A stretch of DNA of 64,000 nucleotides, from assembly GCA_030848705.1 (NCBI GenBank), contig CM061236.1, positions 54,703,481 through 54,767,480 of the forward strand, in the 5' to 3' direction. The notes beneath the pieces are model-generated. The model did not search any database. It saw only the letters and a list, made by a program, of their open reading frames with translations, and was not told the DNA's origin. Position 1 is the first letter of the stretch. Each line of letters opens with the position of its first letter. Source of the stretch: Heracleum sosnowskyi. Lineage: Eukaryota > Streptophyta > Magnoliopsida > Apiales > Apiaceae. Positions 19,191-30,537 of this stretch are shown piece after piece. A program made the position numbers and the translations under genes.

Positions 19191-19201
19191 TTGGGGGAGA
19201 T
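19191..19201 (+). other. Polypurine tract
   Basis: TTGGGGGAGAT abuts the TG of the 3' LTR. This is the usual plus-strand primer site of copia elements. Confidence 0.93.
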
Positions 19202-20219
19202 TGTTAGGAATATGTTGTTCTTGATGATAAACATAAAACACTTAGTAGAATTTGTGTAAAGTCATTTTTGTAACTGTCAACGAAATGGCATGCTTTGCAG
19301 CATTCCGTTGACAGGAAGCTCATCAACGAAATGAGTGTTGTAGCAATTGCATTGTACAATACTTCACAGTATGATAGGCATTCTGTTATATGTTTTAGAT
19401 AGGTTTTCTAAGTCATGTTGACTAAGTACTAGATAGGCAAAATAGGTTGGTTAATTGTAAATATGTTATGCCTTGTAATTTTGACTAAGTGAAGACATGT
19501 CAACGGTATGAAGATTACTCTGTCAACGGTATGGAGTTTACCCGTCAACGAAACGAGGGAAACACCATCAACGGAATGAAGAATGAAGCTATCAACGAAA
19601 CACATCTCCTTGCTATCAACGAATCAATGTTGCTTTTTGAACAGTTGACAAAGTGATAGTGACAGTTTACTGAACCGATCTAAAAGGAGATATGGAAGTG
19701 TACTTTGCATTGGAAGCCATCAAAGTGGATACTGGAAATAAGGAAACATTCCAATTTCCAATAAGGCTCTTGGAAATGATTATAATGAGCATGAAGACAA
19801 AAGCAAAGATCTCCAAGGACCATTGGACAAAAGGAATGAAAAGCAAGCTACTGATGGTTACTACTATTATTCTTTAGTTTAACCAAACGTAGAATTGTAA
19901 ACTTGGGATTATATAACCAAGTGTAGCAGTTACTTTAGAAATAAGAGAAGAAACACAAATAGATAGTATTAGCTATTTTTGAGAGCAATTCTTCTCTACA
20001 ACCTTGTAACTGAGCAGCTGTGTACTTTTGTATCACAGATTATTTCCGCAATAAAAACACTTCAGTTGGATCATCAAACAATCCAACTGAATTATTTATA
20101 TCTTGTGTTTTTATTTATTCAGTTCAGTTTAATTTTATAAAGTGTTTAGTTTCAAGAAAATATCAAGAATTGTATTCAACCCCCCTTCTACAATTCTGTT
20201 AGGTCATTTGGGAATAACA
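19202..20219 (+). repeat. 3' long terminal repeat
   Basis: 1,018 bp, the same as the 5' LTR except for C at 19676 and one C fewer in the run at 20180-20185. The motif cluster (19276-19629), TATA box (19910-19916), AATAAA (20050-20055) and hairpin (20061-20091) are all intact. One substitution in about 1,018 aligned sites implies insertion some tens of thousands of years ago if the commonly used plant rate near 1.3e-8 per site per year applies. Confidence 0.97.
19276..19629 (+). promoter_or_regulatory. U3 motif cluster, 3' LTR copy
   Basis: The nine CAACG motifs of the 5' LTR recur here at an offset of 12,102 with no change. This copy could drive read-out transcription into the flanking satellite. 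Confidence 0.65.
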
Positions 20220-20224
20220 CTAAC
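20220..20224. repeat. Target site duplication, right
   Basis: CTAAC directly after the terminal CA of the 3' LTR, matching 7095-7099. Confidence 0.97.
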
Positions 20225-23200
20225 CAATTTAAGTAACTTTCCACCACATTAGAGTGGAATTCGAGCACATCTTGGCATGATTATCATATTATCATAATTT
20301 ACATCAACTTTGACCACTTTTTGGGGTCCTCTGATACCAGTTCCATCCGAGTCAATTTCGGCTCTAGTTTGGCCAACTCACCAATTTAAGTCATTTTCCA
20401 CCACATTAGAGTGGATTTCGACCACATCATGGCATGATTAACATATTATCATAATATACATGAACTTTGACCAATTTTTGGGATCCTCATATACCAGTTT
20501 CATCCGAGTCAATTTCGGTTTTAGTTTAGCCTAACAAACCAATTTGAGTCATTTTCCACCACATTAGAGTGGATTTCGACCACTTCTTATCATGATTAAC
20601 ATATTATCATAAAATACATCAACTATGACCATTTTTGGGGGTCTTCCAATAACAGTTTCATCCGAGTCAATTTCGGCTCTAGTTTGGCCAAAGTAACCAA
20701 TTTAAGTCACTTTCCACCACTTTAGATTGGATTTCGACCACATCCTGGCATGATTAAAATATTATCATAATATACATGAACTTTGACCACTTTTTGGGAT
20801 CCTTATATACCAGTTTTATCCGAGTCAATTTCGGTTTTAGTTTGGCCAAACAACCCAGTTTAAGTCAATTTCCACCACATTAGAGTGGATTTCGACCACA
20901 TCCTGGCATGATTAACATATTATCATAATATACATGAACTTTGACCACTTTTTGGGATACTCATATACCAGTTTGATCTGAGTCAATTTCGGTTTTAGTT
21001 TGACCAAACAAACAAATTTAAGTCAATTTCCACCACATTAGAGTGGATTTCGACCACTTCTTGGCATGATTAACATATTATCATAAAATACATCAATTAT
21101 GACCATTTTTGGGGGTCCTCCAATAACAGTTTCATCCGAGTCAATTTCGGCTATAGTTTGGCCAAAGTAACCAATTTAAGTCACTTTCCACCACATTAGA
21201 GTGGATTTCGACCACATCCTGGCATGATTAATATATTATCATAATTTACATCAACTTTGACCACTTTTTGGGGTCCTCTGATACCAGTTTCATTCAAGTC
21301 AATTATGGCTCTAGTTTGGCTAAACTAACGAATTTAAGTTACTTTCCACCACATTAGAGTGGAATTCGAGCACATCCTGGCATGATTATCATATTATCAT
21401 AATTTACATCAACTTTGACCACTTTTTGGGGTCCTCTGATACCAGTTCCATCCGAGTCAATTTCGGCTCTAGTTTGGCCAACTCACCAATTTAAGTCAAT
21501 TTCCACCACATCAGAGTGGATTTCGACCACATCCTGGCATGATTAAAATATTATCATAATATACATGAACTTTGACCACTTTTTGGGATCCTCATGTACC
21601 AGTTTCATCCGAGTCAATTTCGGTTTTAGTTTAGCCAAACAAACCAATTTGAGTCAATTTCCAGCACATTAGAGTGGATTTCGACCACATCCTGGCATGA
21701 TTAATATATTATCATAATTTACATCATCTTTGACCACTTTTTGGGGTCCTCTGATACCAGTTTCATTCAAGTCAATTATGGCTCTAGTTTGGCTAAACTA
21801 ACCAATTTAAGTAACTTTCCACCACATTAGAGTGGAATTCGAGCACATCCTGGCATGATTATCATATTATCATAATTTACATCAACTTTGACCACTTTTT
21901 GGGGTCCTCTGATACAAGTTCCATCCGAGTCAATTTCGGCTCTAGTTTGGCCAACTCACCAATTTAAGTCACTTTCCACCACATTAGAGTGGATTTCGAC
22001 CACATCCTGGCATGATTAACATATTATCATAATATACATGAACTTTGACCACTTTTTGGGATCCTCATATACCAGTTTCATCCGAGTCAATTTCGGTTTT
22101 AGTTTAGCCAAACAAACCAATTTAAGTCAATTTCTACCACATTAGAGTGGATTTCGACCACTTCTTGTCATGATTAACATATTATCATAAAATACATCAA
22201 CAATGACCATTTTTTGGGGTCCTCCAATAACAGTTGCATCCGAGTCAATTTCGGCTCTAGTTTGGCCAAAGTAACCAATTTAAGTTACTTTCCACCACAT
22301 TAGAGTGGATTTCGACCACAACCTGGCATGATTAATATATTATCATAATTTACATCAATTTTGACCACTTTTTGGGGTCCTCTGATACCAGTTTCATCCA
22401 AGTCAATTATGGCTCTAGTTTGGCTAAACTAACCAATTTAAGTAACTTTCCACCACATTAGAGTGGAATTCGAGCACATCTTGGCATGATTATCATATTA
22501 TCATAATTTACATCAACTTTGACCACTTTTTGGGGTCCTCTGATACCAGTTCCATCCGAGTCAATTTCGGTTCTAGTTTGGCCAACTCACCAATTTAAGT
22601 CATTTTCCACCACATTAGAGTGGATTTCGACCACATCATGGCATGATTAACATATTATCATAATATACATGAACTTTTACCAATTTTTGGGATCCTCATA
22701 TACCAGTTTCATCCGAGTCAATTTCGGTTTTAGTTTAGCCTAACAAACCAATTTGAGTCATTTTCCACCACATTAGAGTGGATTTCGACCACTTCTTGTC
22801 ATGATTAACATATTATCATAAAATACATCAACTATGACCATTTTTGGGGGTCCTCCAATAACAGTTTCATCCGAGTCAATTTCCGCTCTAGTTTGGCCAA
22901 AGTAACCAATTTAAGTCACTTTCCACCACTTTAGATTGGATTTCGACCACATCCTGGCATGATTAAAATATTATCATAATATACATGAACTTTGACCACT
23001 TTTTGGGATCCTTATATACCAGTTTTATCCGAGTCAATTTCGGTTTTAGTTTGGCCAAACAACCCAGTTTAAGTCAATTTCCACCACATTAGAGTGGATT
23101 TCGACCACATCCTGGCATGATTAACATATTATCATAATATACATGAACTTTGACCACTTTTTGGGATACTCATATACCAGTTTGATCTGAGTCAATTTCG

Positions 23201-23265
23201 GTTTTAGTTTGGCCAAACAAACCAATTTAAGTCAATTTCCACCACATTAGAGTGGATTTCGACCA
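20220..23265 (+). repeat. 2,209-bp unit, copy 2 and partial copy 3
   Basis: Copy 2 is 20220-22428; copy 3 starts at 22429 and matches for about 837 bp before its subtype order changes near 23265. The boundary at 22425-22440 reads through GGCTAAACTAACCAATTT without interruption, so it is a paralogous empty site for the retrotransposon. Confidence 0.8.
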
Positions 23266-26200
23266 CTTCCTGGCATGATTAACATATTATCAGAATTTAC
23301 ATCAACTATGACCATTTTTGGAGTCCTCCAATAACAGTTTCACCCGAGTCAATTTCGGCTCTAGTTTGGCCAAACTAACCAATTTAAGTCACTTTCCACC
23401 ACTTTAGAGTGGATTTCGACCACATCCTGGCATGATTAACATATTATCATAATATACTTGAACTTTGACCACTTTTTGGGATCCTCATATACCAGTTTCA
23501 TCCGAGTCAATTTTGGTTTTAGTTTAGCCAAACAAACCAATTTAAGTCAATTTCCACCACATTAGATTGGATTTCGACCACTTCTTGGCATGATTAACAT
23601 ATTATCATAAAATACATCAACTATGACCATTTTTGGGGAGTGGATTTCGACCACATCCTGGCATGATTAACATATTATCATAAAATACATCAACTATGAC
23701 CATTTTTGGGGGTCCTCCAATAACAGTTTCATCCGAGTCAATTTCGGCTCTAGTTTGGCCAAAGTAACCAATTTCAGTCACTTTCCACCACTTTAGATTA
23801 GATTTCGACCACATCCTGGCATGATTAACATATTATCATAATATACATGAACTTTGACCACTTTTTGTCCTTATATACCAGTTTCATCCGAGTCAATTTT
23901 GGTTTTAGTTTGGCCAAACAAACCAATTTAAGTTAATTTTCACCACAATAGAGTGGATTTCGACCACTTCCTGGCATGATTAACATATTATCAGAATTTA
24001 CATCAACTATGACCATTTTTTGGGGTCCTCCAATAACAGTTTCACCCGAGTCAATTTCGGCACTAGTTTGGCCAAACTAACCAATTTAAGTCACTTTCCA
24101 CCACTTTAGAGTGGATTTCGACCACATCCTGGCATGATTAACATATTATCATAATATACTTGATCTTTGACCACTTTTTGGGATCCTCATATACCAGTTT
24201 CATTCGAGTCAATTTCGGTTTTAGTTTAGCCAAACAAACCAATTTAAGTCAATTTACACCACATTAGAGTGGATTTCGACCACTTCTTGGCATGATTAAC
24301 ATATTATAATAAAATACATCAACTATGCCCATTTTTGGGGGTCCTCCAATAACAGTTTCATCCGAGTCAATTTCGGCTCTAGTTTGGCTAAACTAACCAA
24401 TTTAAGTAACTTTCCACCACATTAGAGTGAAATTCGAGCACATCCTGACATGATTATCATATTATCAAATTTTACATCAACTTTGACCACTTTTTGGGGC
24501 CCTCTGATACCAGTTCCCTCCGAGTCAATTTCGGCTCTAGTTTGGCCAACTCACCAATTTAAGTCACTTTCCACCACATTAGAGTGGATTTCGACCACAT
24601 CCTGGCATGATTAACATATTATCATAATATACATGAACTTTGACCACTTTTTGGGATCCTCATATACCAGTTTCATCCGAGTCAATTTCGGTTTTAGTTT
24701 AGCCAAACAAACCAATTTAAGTCAATTTCTACCACATTAGAGTGAATTTCGACCACTTCTTGTCATGATTAACATATTATCATAAAATACATCAACTATG
24801 ACCATTTTTTGGGGTCCTCCAATAACAGTTCCATCCGAGTCAATTTCGGCTCTAGTTTGGCCAAAGTAACCAATTTTAGTCACTTTCCACCACTTCAGAT
24901 TGGATTTCGACCACATCCTGGCATGATTAACATATTATCATAATATAAATGAACTTTGACCACTTTTTGGGATCCTTATATACCAGTTTCATCCGAGTCA
25001 ATTTTGGTTTTAGTTTGGCCAAACAAACCAGTTTAAGTCAATTTCCACCCCATTAGAGTGGATTTCGACCAGATCCTGGCATGATTAACATATTATCATA
25101 ATATACATGAACTTTGACCACTTTTTGGGATACTCATATACCAGTTTCATCCTTGTCAATTTCGGTTTTAGTTTGGCCAAACAAACCAATTTAAGTCAAT
25201 TTTCACCACATTAGAGTGGATTTCGACCACTTCTTGGCATGATTAACATATTATCATAAAATACATCAACTATGACCATTTTTGGGGGTCCTCCAATAAC
25301 AGTTTCATCCGAGTCATTTCCGGCTCTAGTTTGGCCAAAGTAACCAATTTCAGTCACTTTCCACCACTTTAGATTGGATTTCGATCACATCCTGGCATGA
25401 TTAACATATTATCATAATATACATGAACTTTGACCACTTTTTGTCCTTATATACCAGTTTCATCCGAGTCAATTTCGGTTTTAGTTTGGCCAAACAAACC
25501 AATTTAAGTCAATTTCCACCACATTAGAGTGGATTTCGACCACTTCCTGGCATGATTAACATATTATCAGAATTTACATCAACTATGACCATTTTTGGAG
25601 TCCTCCAATAACAGTTTCACCCAAGTCAATTTCGGCTCTAGTTTGGCCAAACTAACCAATTTAAGTCACTTTCCACCACTTTAGAGTGGATTTCGACCAC
25701 ATCCTGGCATGATTAACATATTATCATAATATACTTGAACTTTGACCACTTTTTGGGATCCTCATATACCAGTTTCATCCGAGTCAATTTTGGTTTTAGT
25801 TTAGCCAAACAAACCAATTTAAGTCAATTTCCACCACATTAGATTGGATTTCGACCACTTCTTGGCATGATTAACATATTATCATAAAATACATCAACTA
25901 TGACCATTTTTGGGGAGTGGATTTCGACCACATCCTGGCATGATTAACATATTATCATAAAATACATCAACTATGACCATTTTTGGGGGTCCTCCAATAA
26001 CAGTTTCATCCGAGTCAATTTCGGCTCTAGTTTGGCCAAAGTAACCAATTTCAGTCACTTTCCACCACTTTAGATTAGATTTCGACCACATCCTGGCATG
26101 ATTAACATATTATCATAATATACATGAACTTTGACCACTTTTTGTCCTTATATACCAGTTTCATCCGAGTCAATTTCGGTTTTAGTTTGGCCAAACAAAC

Positions 26201-27748
26201 CAATTTAAGTTAATTTTCACCACAATAGAGTGGATTTCGACCACTTCCTGGCATGATTAACATATTATCAGAATTTACATCAACTATGACCATTTTTTGG
26301 GGTCCTCCAATAACAGTTTCACCCGAGTCAATTTCGGCACTAGTTTGGCCAAACTAACCAATTTAAGTCACTTTCCACCACTTTAGAGTGGATTTCGACC
26401 ACATCCTGGCATGATTAACATATTATCATAATATACTTGATCTTTGACCACTTTTTGGGATCCTCATATACCAGTTTCATTCGAGTCAATTTCGGTTTTA
26501 GTTTAGCCAAACAAACCAATTTAAGTCAATTTACACCACATTAGAGTGGATTTCGACCACTTCTTGGCATGATTAACATATTATAATAAAATACATCAAC
26601 TATGCCCATTTTTGGGGGTCCTCCAATAACAGTTTCATCCGAGTCAATTTCGGCTCTAGTTTGGCTAAACTAACCAATTTAAGTAACTTTCCACCACATT
26701 AGAGTGGAATTCGAGCACATCCTGGCATGATTATCATATTATCAAATTTTACATCAACTTTGACCACTTTTTGGGGTCCTCTGATACCAGTTCCCTCCGA
26801 GTCAATTTCGGCTCTAGTTTGGCCAACTCACCAATTTAAGTCACTTTCCACCACATTAGAGTGGATTTCGACCACATCCTGGCATGATTAACATATTATC
26901 ATAATATACATGAACTTTGACCACTTTTTGGGATCCTCATATACCAGTTTCATCCGAGTCAATTTCGGTTTTAGTTTAGCCAAACAAACCAATTTAAGTC
27001 AATTTGTACCACATTAGAGTGAATTTCGACCACTTCTTGTCGTGATTAACATATTATCATAAAATACATCAACTATGACCATTTTTTGGGGTCCTCCAAT
27101 AACAGTTCCATCCGAGTCAATTTCGGCTCTAGTTTGGCCAAAGTAACCAATTTTAGTCACTTTCCACCACTTCAGATTGGATTTCGACCACATCCTGGCA
27201 TGATTAACATATTATCATAATATAAATGAACTTTGACCACTTTTTGGGATCCTTATATACCAGTTTCATCCGAGTCAATTTTGGTTTTAGTTTGGCCAAA
27301 CAAACCAGTTTAAGTCAATTTCCACCCCATTAGAGTGGATTTCGACCAGATCCTGGCATGATTAACATATTATCATAATATACATGAACTTTGACCACTT
27401 TTTGGGATACTCATATACCAGTTTCATCCTTGTCAATTTCGGTTTTAGTTTGGCCAAACAAACCAATTTAAGTCAATTTTCACCACATTAGAGTGGATTT
27501 CGACCACTTCTTGGCATGATTAACATATTATCATAAAATACATCAACTATGACCATTTTTGGGGGTCCTCCAATAACAGTTTCATCCGAGTCATTTCCGG
27601 CTCTAGTTTGGCCAAAGTAACCAATTTCAGTCACTTTTCACCACTTTAGATTGGATTTCGATCACATCCTGGCATGATTAACATATTATCATAATATACA
27701 TGAACTTTGACCACTTTTTGTCCTTATATACCAGTTTCATCCGAGTCA
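23195..27748 (+). repeat. Tandem pair of 2,277-bp units
   Basis: About 23195-25471 and 25472-27748 match at an offset of 2,277 bp, with a further partial match to about 27845. Private variants shared include TTTTTGGAGTCC, TTTTTGTCCTTATAT and the 73-bp truncated monomer (junctions 23638 and 25915). Confidence 0.8.
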
Positions 27749-30157
27749 ATTTCGGTTTTAGTTTGGCCAAACAAACCAATTTAAGTCAATTTCCACCACA
27801 TTAGAGTGGATTTCGACCACTTCCTGGCATGATTAACATATTATCATAATATACATGAACTTTGACCACATTTTGGGGTCCTCATATACCAGTTTCATCC
27901 GAGTCAATTCCGGTTTTAGTTTAGCCAAACAAACCAATTTGAGTCATTTCCCACCACATTAGAGTGGATTTCGACCACTTCTTGTCATGATTAACATATT
28001 ATCATAAAATACATCAACTATGACCATTTTTGGGGGTCCTCCAATAACAGTTTCATCCGAGTCAATTTCGGCTCTAGTTTGGCCAAAGTAACCAATTTAA
28101 GTAACTTTCCACCACTTTAGATTGGATTTCGACCACATCCTGGCATGATTAAAATATTATCATAATATACATGAACTTTGACCACTTTTTGGGATCCTTA
28201 TATACCAGTTTCATCCGAGTCAATTTCGGTTTTAGTTTGGCCAAACAAACCAGTTTAAGTCAATTTCCACCACATTAGATTGGATTTCGACCACATCCTG
28301 ACATGATTAACATATTATCATAATATACATGAACTTTGACCACTTTTTGGGATACTCATATACCAGTTTGATCCGAGTCAATTTCGGTTTTAGTTTGGCC
28401 AAACAAACCAATTTAAGTCAATTTCCACCACATTAGAGTGGAATTCGAGCACATCCTGGCATGATTATCATATTATCACATTTTACATCAACTTTGACCA
28501 CTTTTTGGGGTCCTCTGATACCAGTTCCCTCCGAGTCAATTTCGGCTCTAGTTTGGCCAACTCACCAATTTAAGTCACTTTCCACCACATTAGAGTGGAT
28601 TTCGACCACATCCTGGCATGATTAACATATTATCATAATATACATGAACTTTGACCACTTTTTGGGATCCTCATATACCAGTTTCATCCGAGTCAATTTC
28701 GGTTTTAGTTTAGCCAAACAAACCAATTTAAGTCAATTTCTACCACATTAGAGTGAATTTCGACCACTTCTTGTCATGATTAACATATTATCATAAAATA
28801 CATCAACTATGACCATTTTTTGGGGTCCTCCAATAACAGTTCCATCCGAGTCAATTTCGGCTCTAGTTTGGCCAAAGTAACCAATTTTAGTCACTTTCCA
28901 CCACTTCAGATTGGATTTCGACCACATCCTGGCATGATTAACATATTATCATAATATAAATGAACTTTGACCACTTTTTGGGATCCTTATATACCAGTTT
29001 CATCCGAGTCAATTTTGGTTTTAGTTTGGCCAAACAAACCAGTTTAAGTCAATTTCCACCCCATTAGAGTGGATTTCGACCAGATCCTGGCATGATTAAC
29101 ATATTATCATAATATACATGAACTTTGACCACTTTTTGGGATACTCATATACCAGTTTCATCCTTGTCAATTTCGGTTTTAGTTTGGCCAAACAAACCAA
29201 TTTAAGTCAATTTTCACCACATTAGAGTGGATTTCGACCACTTCTTGGCATGATTAACATATTATCATAAAATACATCAACTATGACCATTTTTGGGGGT
29301 CCTCCAATAACAGTTTCATCCGAGTCATTTCCGGCTCTAGTTTGGCCAAAGTAACCAATTTCAGTCACTTTCCACCACTTTAGATTGGATTTCGATCACA
29401 TCCTGGCATGATTAACATATTATCATAATATACATGAACTTTGACCACTTTTTGTCCTTATATACCAGTTTCATCCGAGTCAATTTCGGTTTTAGTTTGG
29501 CCAAACAAACCAATTTAAGTCAATTTCCACCACATTAGAGTGGATTTCGACCACTTCCTGGCATGATTAACATATTATCATAATATACATGAACTTTGAC
29601 CACATTTTGGGATCCTCATATACCAGTTTCATCCGAGTCAATTCCGGTTTTAGTTTAGCCAAACAAACCAATTTGAGTCATTTCCCACCACATTAGAGTG
29701 GATTTCGACCACTTCTTGTCATGATTAACATATTATCATAAAATACATCAACTATGACCATTTTTGGGGGTCCTCCAATAACAGTTTCATCCGAGTCAAT
29801 TTCGGCTCTAGTTTGGCCAAAGTAACCAATTTAAGTAACTTTCCACCACTTTAGATTGGATTTCGACCACATCCTGGCATGATTAAAATATTATCATAAT
29901 ATACATGAACTTTGACCACTTTTTGGGATCCTTATATACCAGTTTCATCCGAGTCAATTTCGGTTTTAGTTTGGCCAAACAAACCAGTTTAAGTCAATTT
30001 CCACCACATTAGATTGGATTTCGACCACATCCTGACATGATTAACATATTATCATAATATACATGAACTTTGACCACTTTTTGGGATACTCATATACCAG
30101 TTTGATCCGAGTCAATTTCGGTTTTAGTTTGGCCAAACAAACCAATTTAAGTCAATT
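26690..30157 (+). repeat. Tandem pair of 1,734-bp units
   Basis: 26690-28423 and 28424-30157 match at an offset of 1,734 bp (11 monomers). The private variants CACATTTTGGG (near 27867 and 29601) and TTCCCTCCGAG (26791 and 28525) are shared. It overlaps the end of the 2,277-bp pair, so it arose by a later, out-of-phase exchange. Confidence 0.8.
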
Positions 30158-30537
30158 TCCACCACATTAGAGTGGATTTCGACCACTTCCTGGCATGATT
30201 AACATATTATCAGAATTTACATCAACTATGACCATTTTTTGGGGTCCTCCAATAACAGTTTCACCCGAGTCAATTTCGGCTCCAGTTTGGCCAAACTAAC
30301 CAATTTAAGTCACTTTCCACCACTTTAGAGTGGATTTCGACCACATCCTGGCATGATTAACATATTATCATAATATACTTGAACTTTGACCACTTTTTGG
30401 GATCCTCATATACCAGTTTCATCCGAGTCAATTTCGGTTTTAGTTTAGCCAAACAAACCAATTTAAGTCAATTTCCACCACATTAGATTGGATTTCGACC
30501 ACTTCTTGGCATGATTAACATATTATCATAAAATACA

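Larger units (their letters stand above)
7100..20219 (+). mobile_element. Full-length Sirevirus-like Ty1/copia LTR retrotransposon
   Basis: A 13,120-bp element with matched LTRs beginning TGTTA and ending TAACA, a 5-bp target duplication, a tRNA-Met primer site, gag, pol in protease-integrase-RT-RNase H order (diagnostic of Ty1/copia), an additional long reading frame after pol, and a polypurine tract. The oversized gag with coiled coil and two zinc knuckles, together with the extra 3' frame, points to the Sirevirus (SIRE/Maximus) lineage. All catalytic residues of pol are present. The only visible damage is three in-frame stops in the third frame. Gag and pol are otherwise open, so the element could be autonomous for transposition if the frameshift works. 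The LTRs are almost identical, so insertion was recent. Confidence 0.96.

Noticed and set aside
23617..23814. 65-codon minus-strand frame recurring 12 times (23617 to 61845), nearly identical each time
   Set aside because: It spans the truncated-monomer junction in satellite DNA. It recurs because the satellite does; there is no coding bias, no promoter and no conserved frame in normal monomers.
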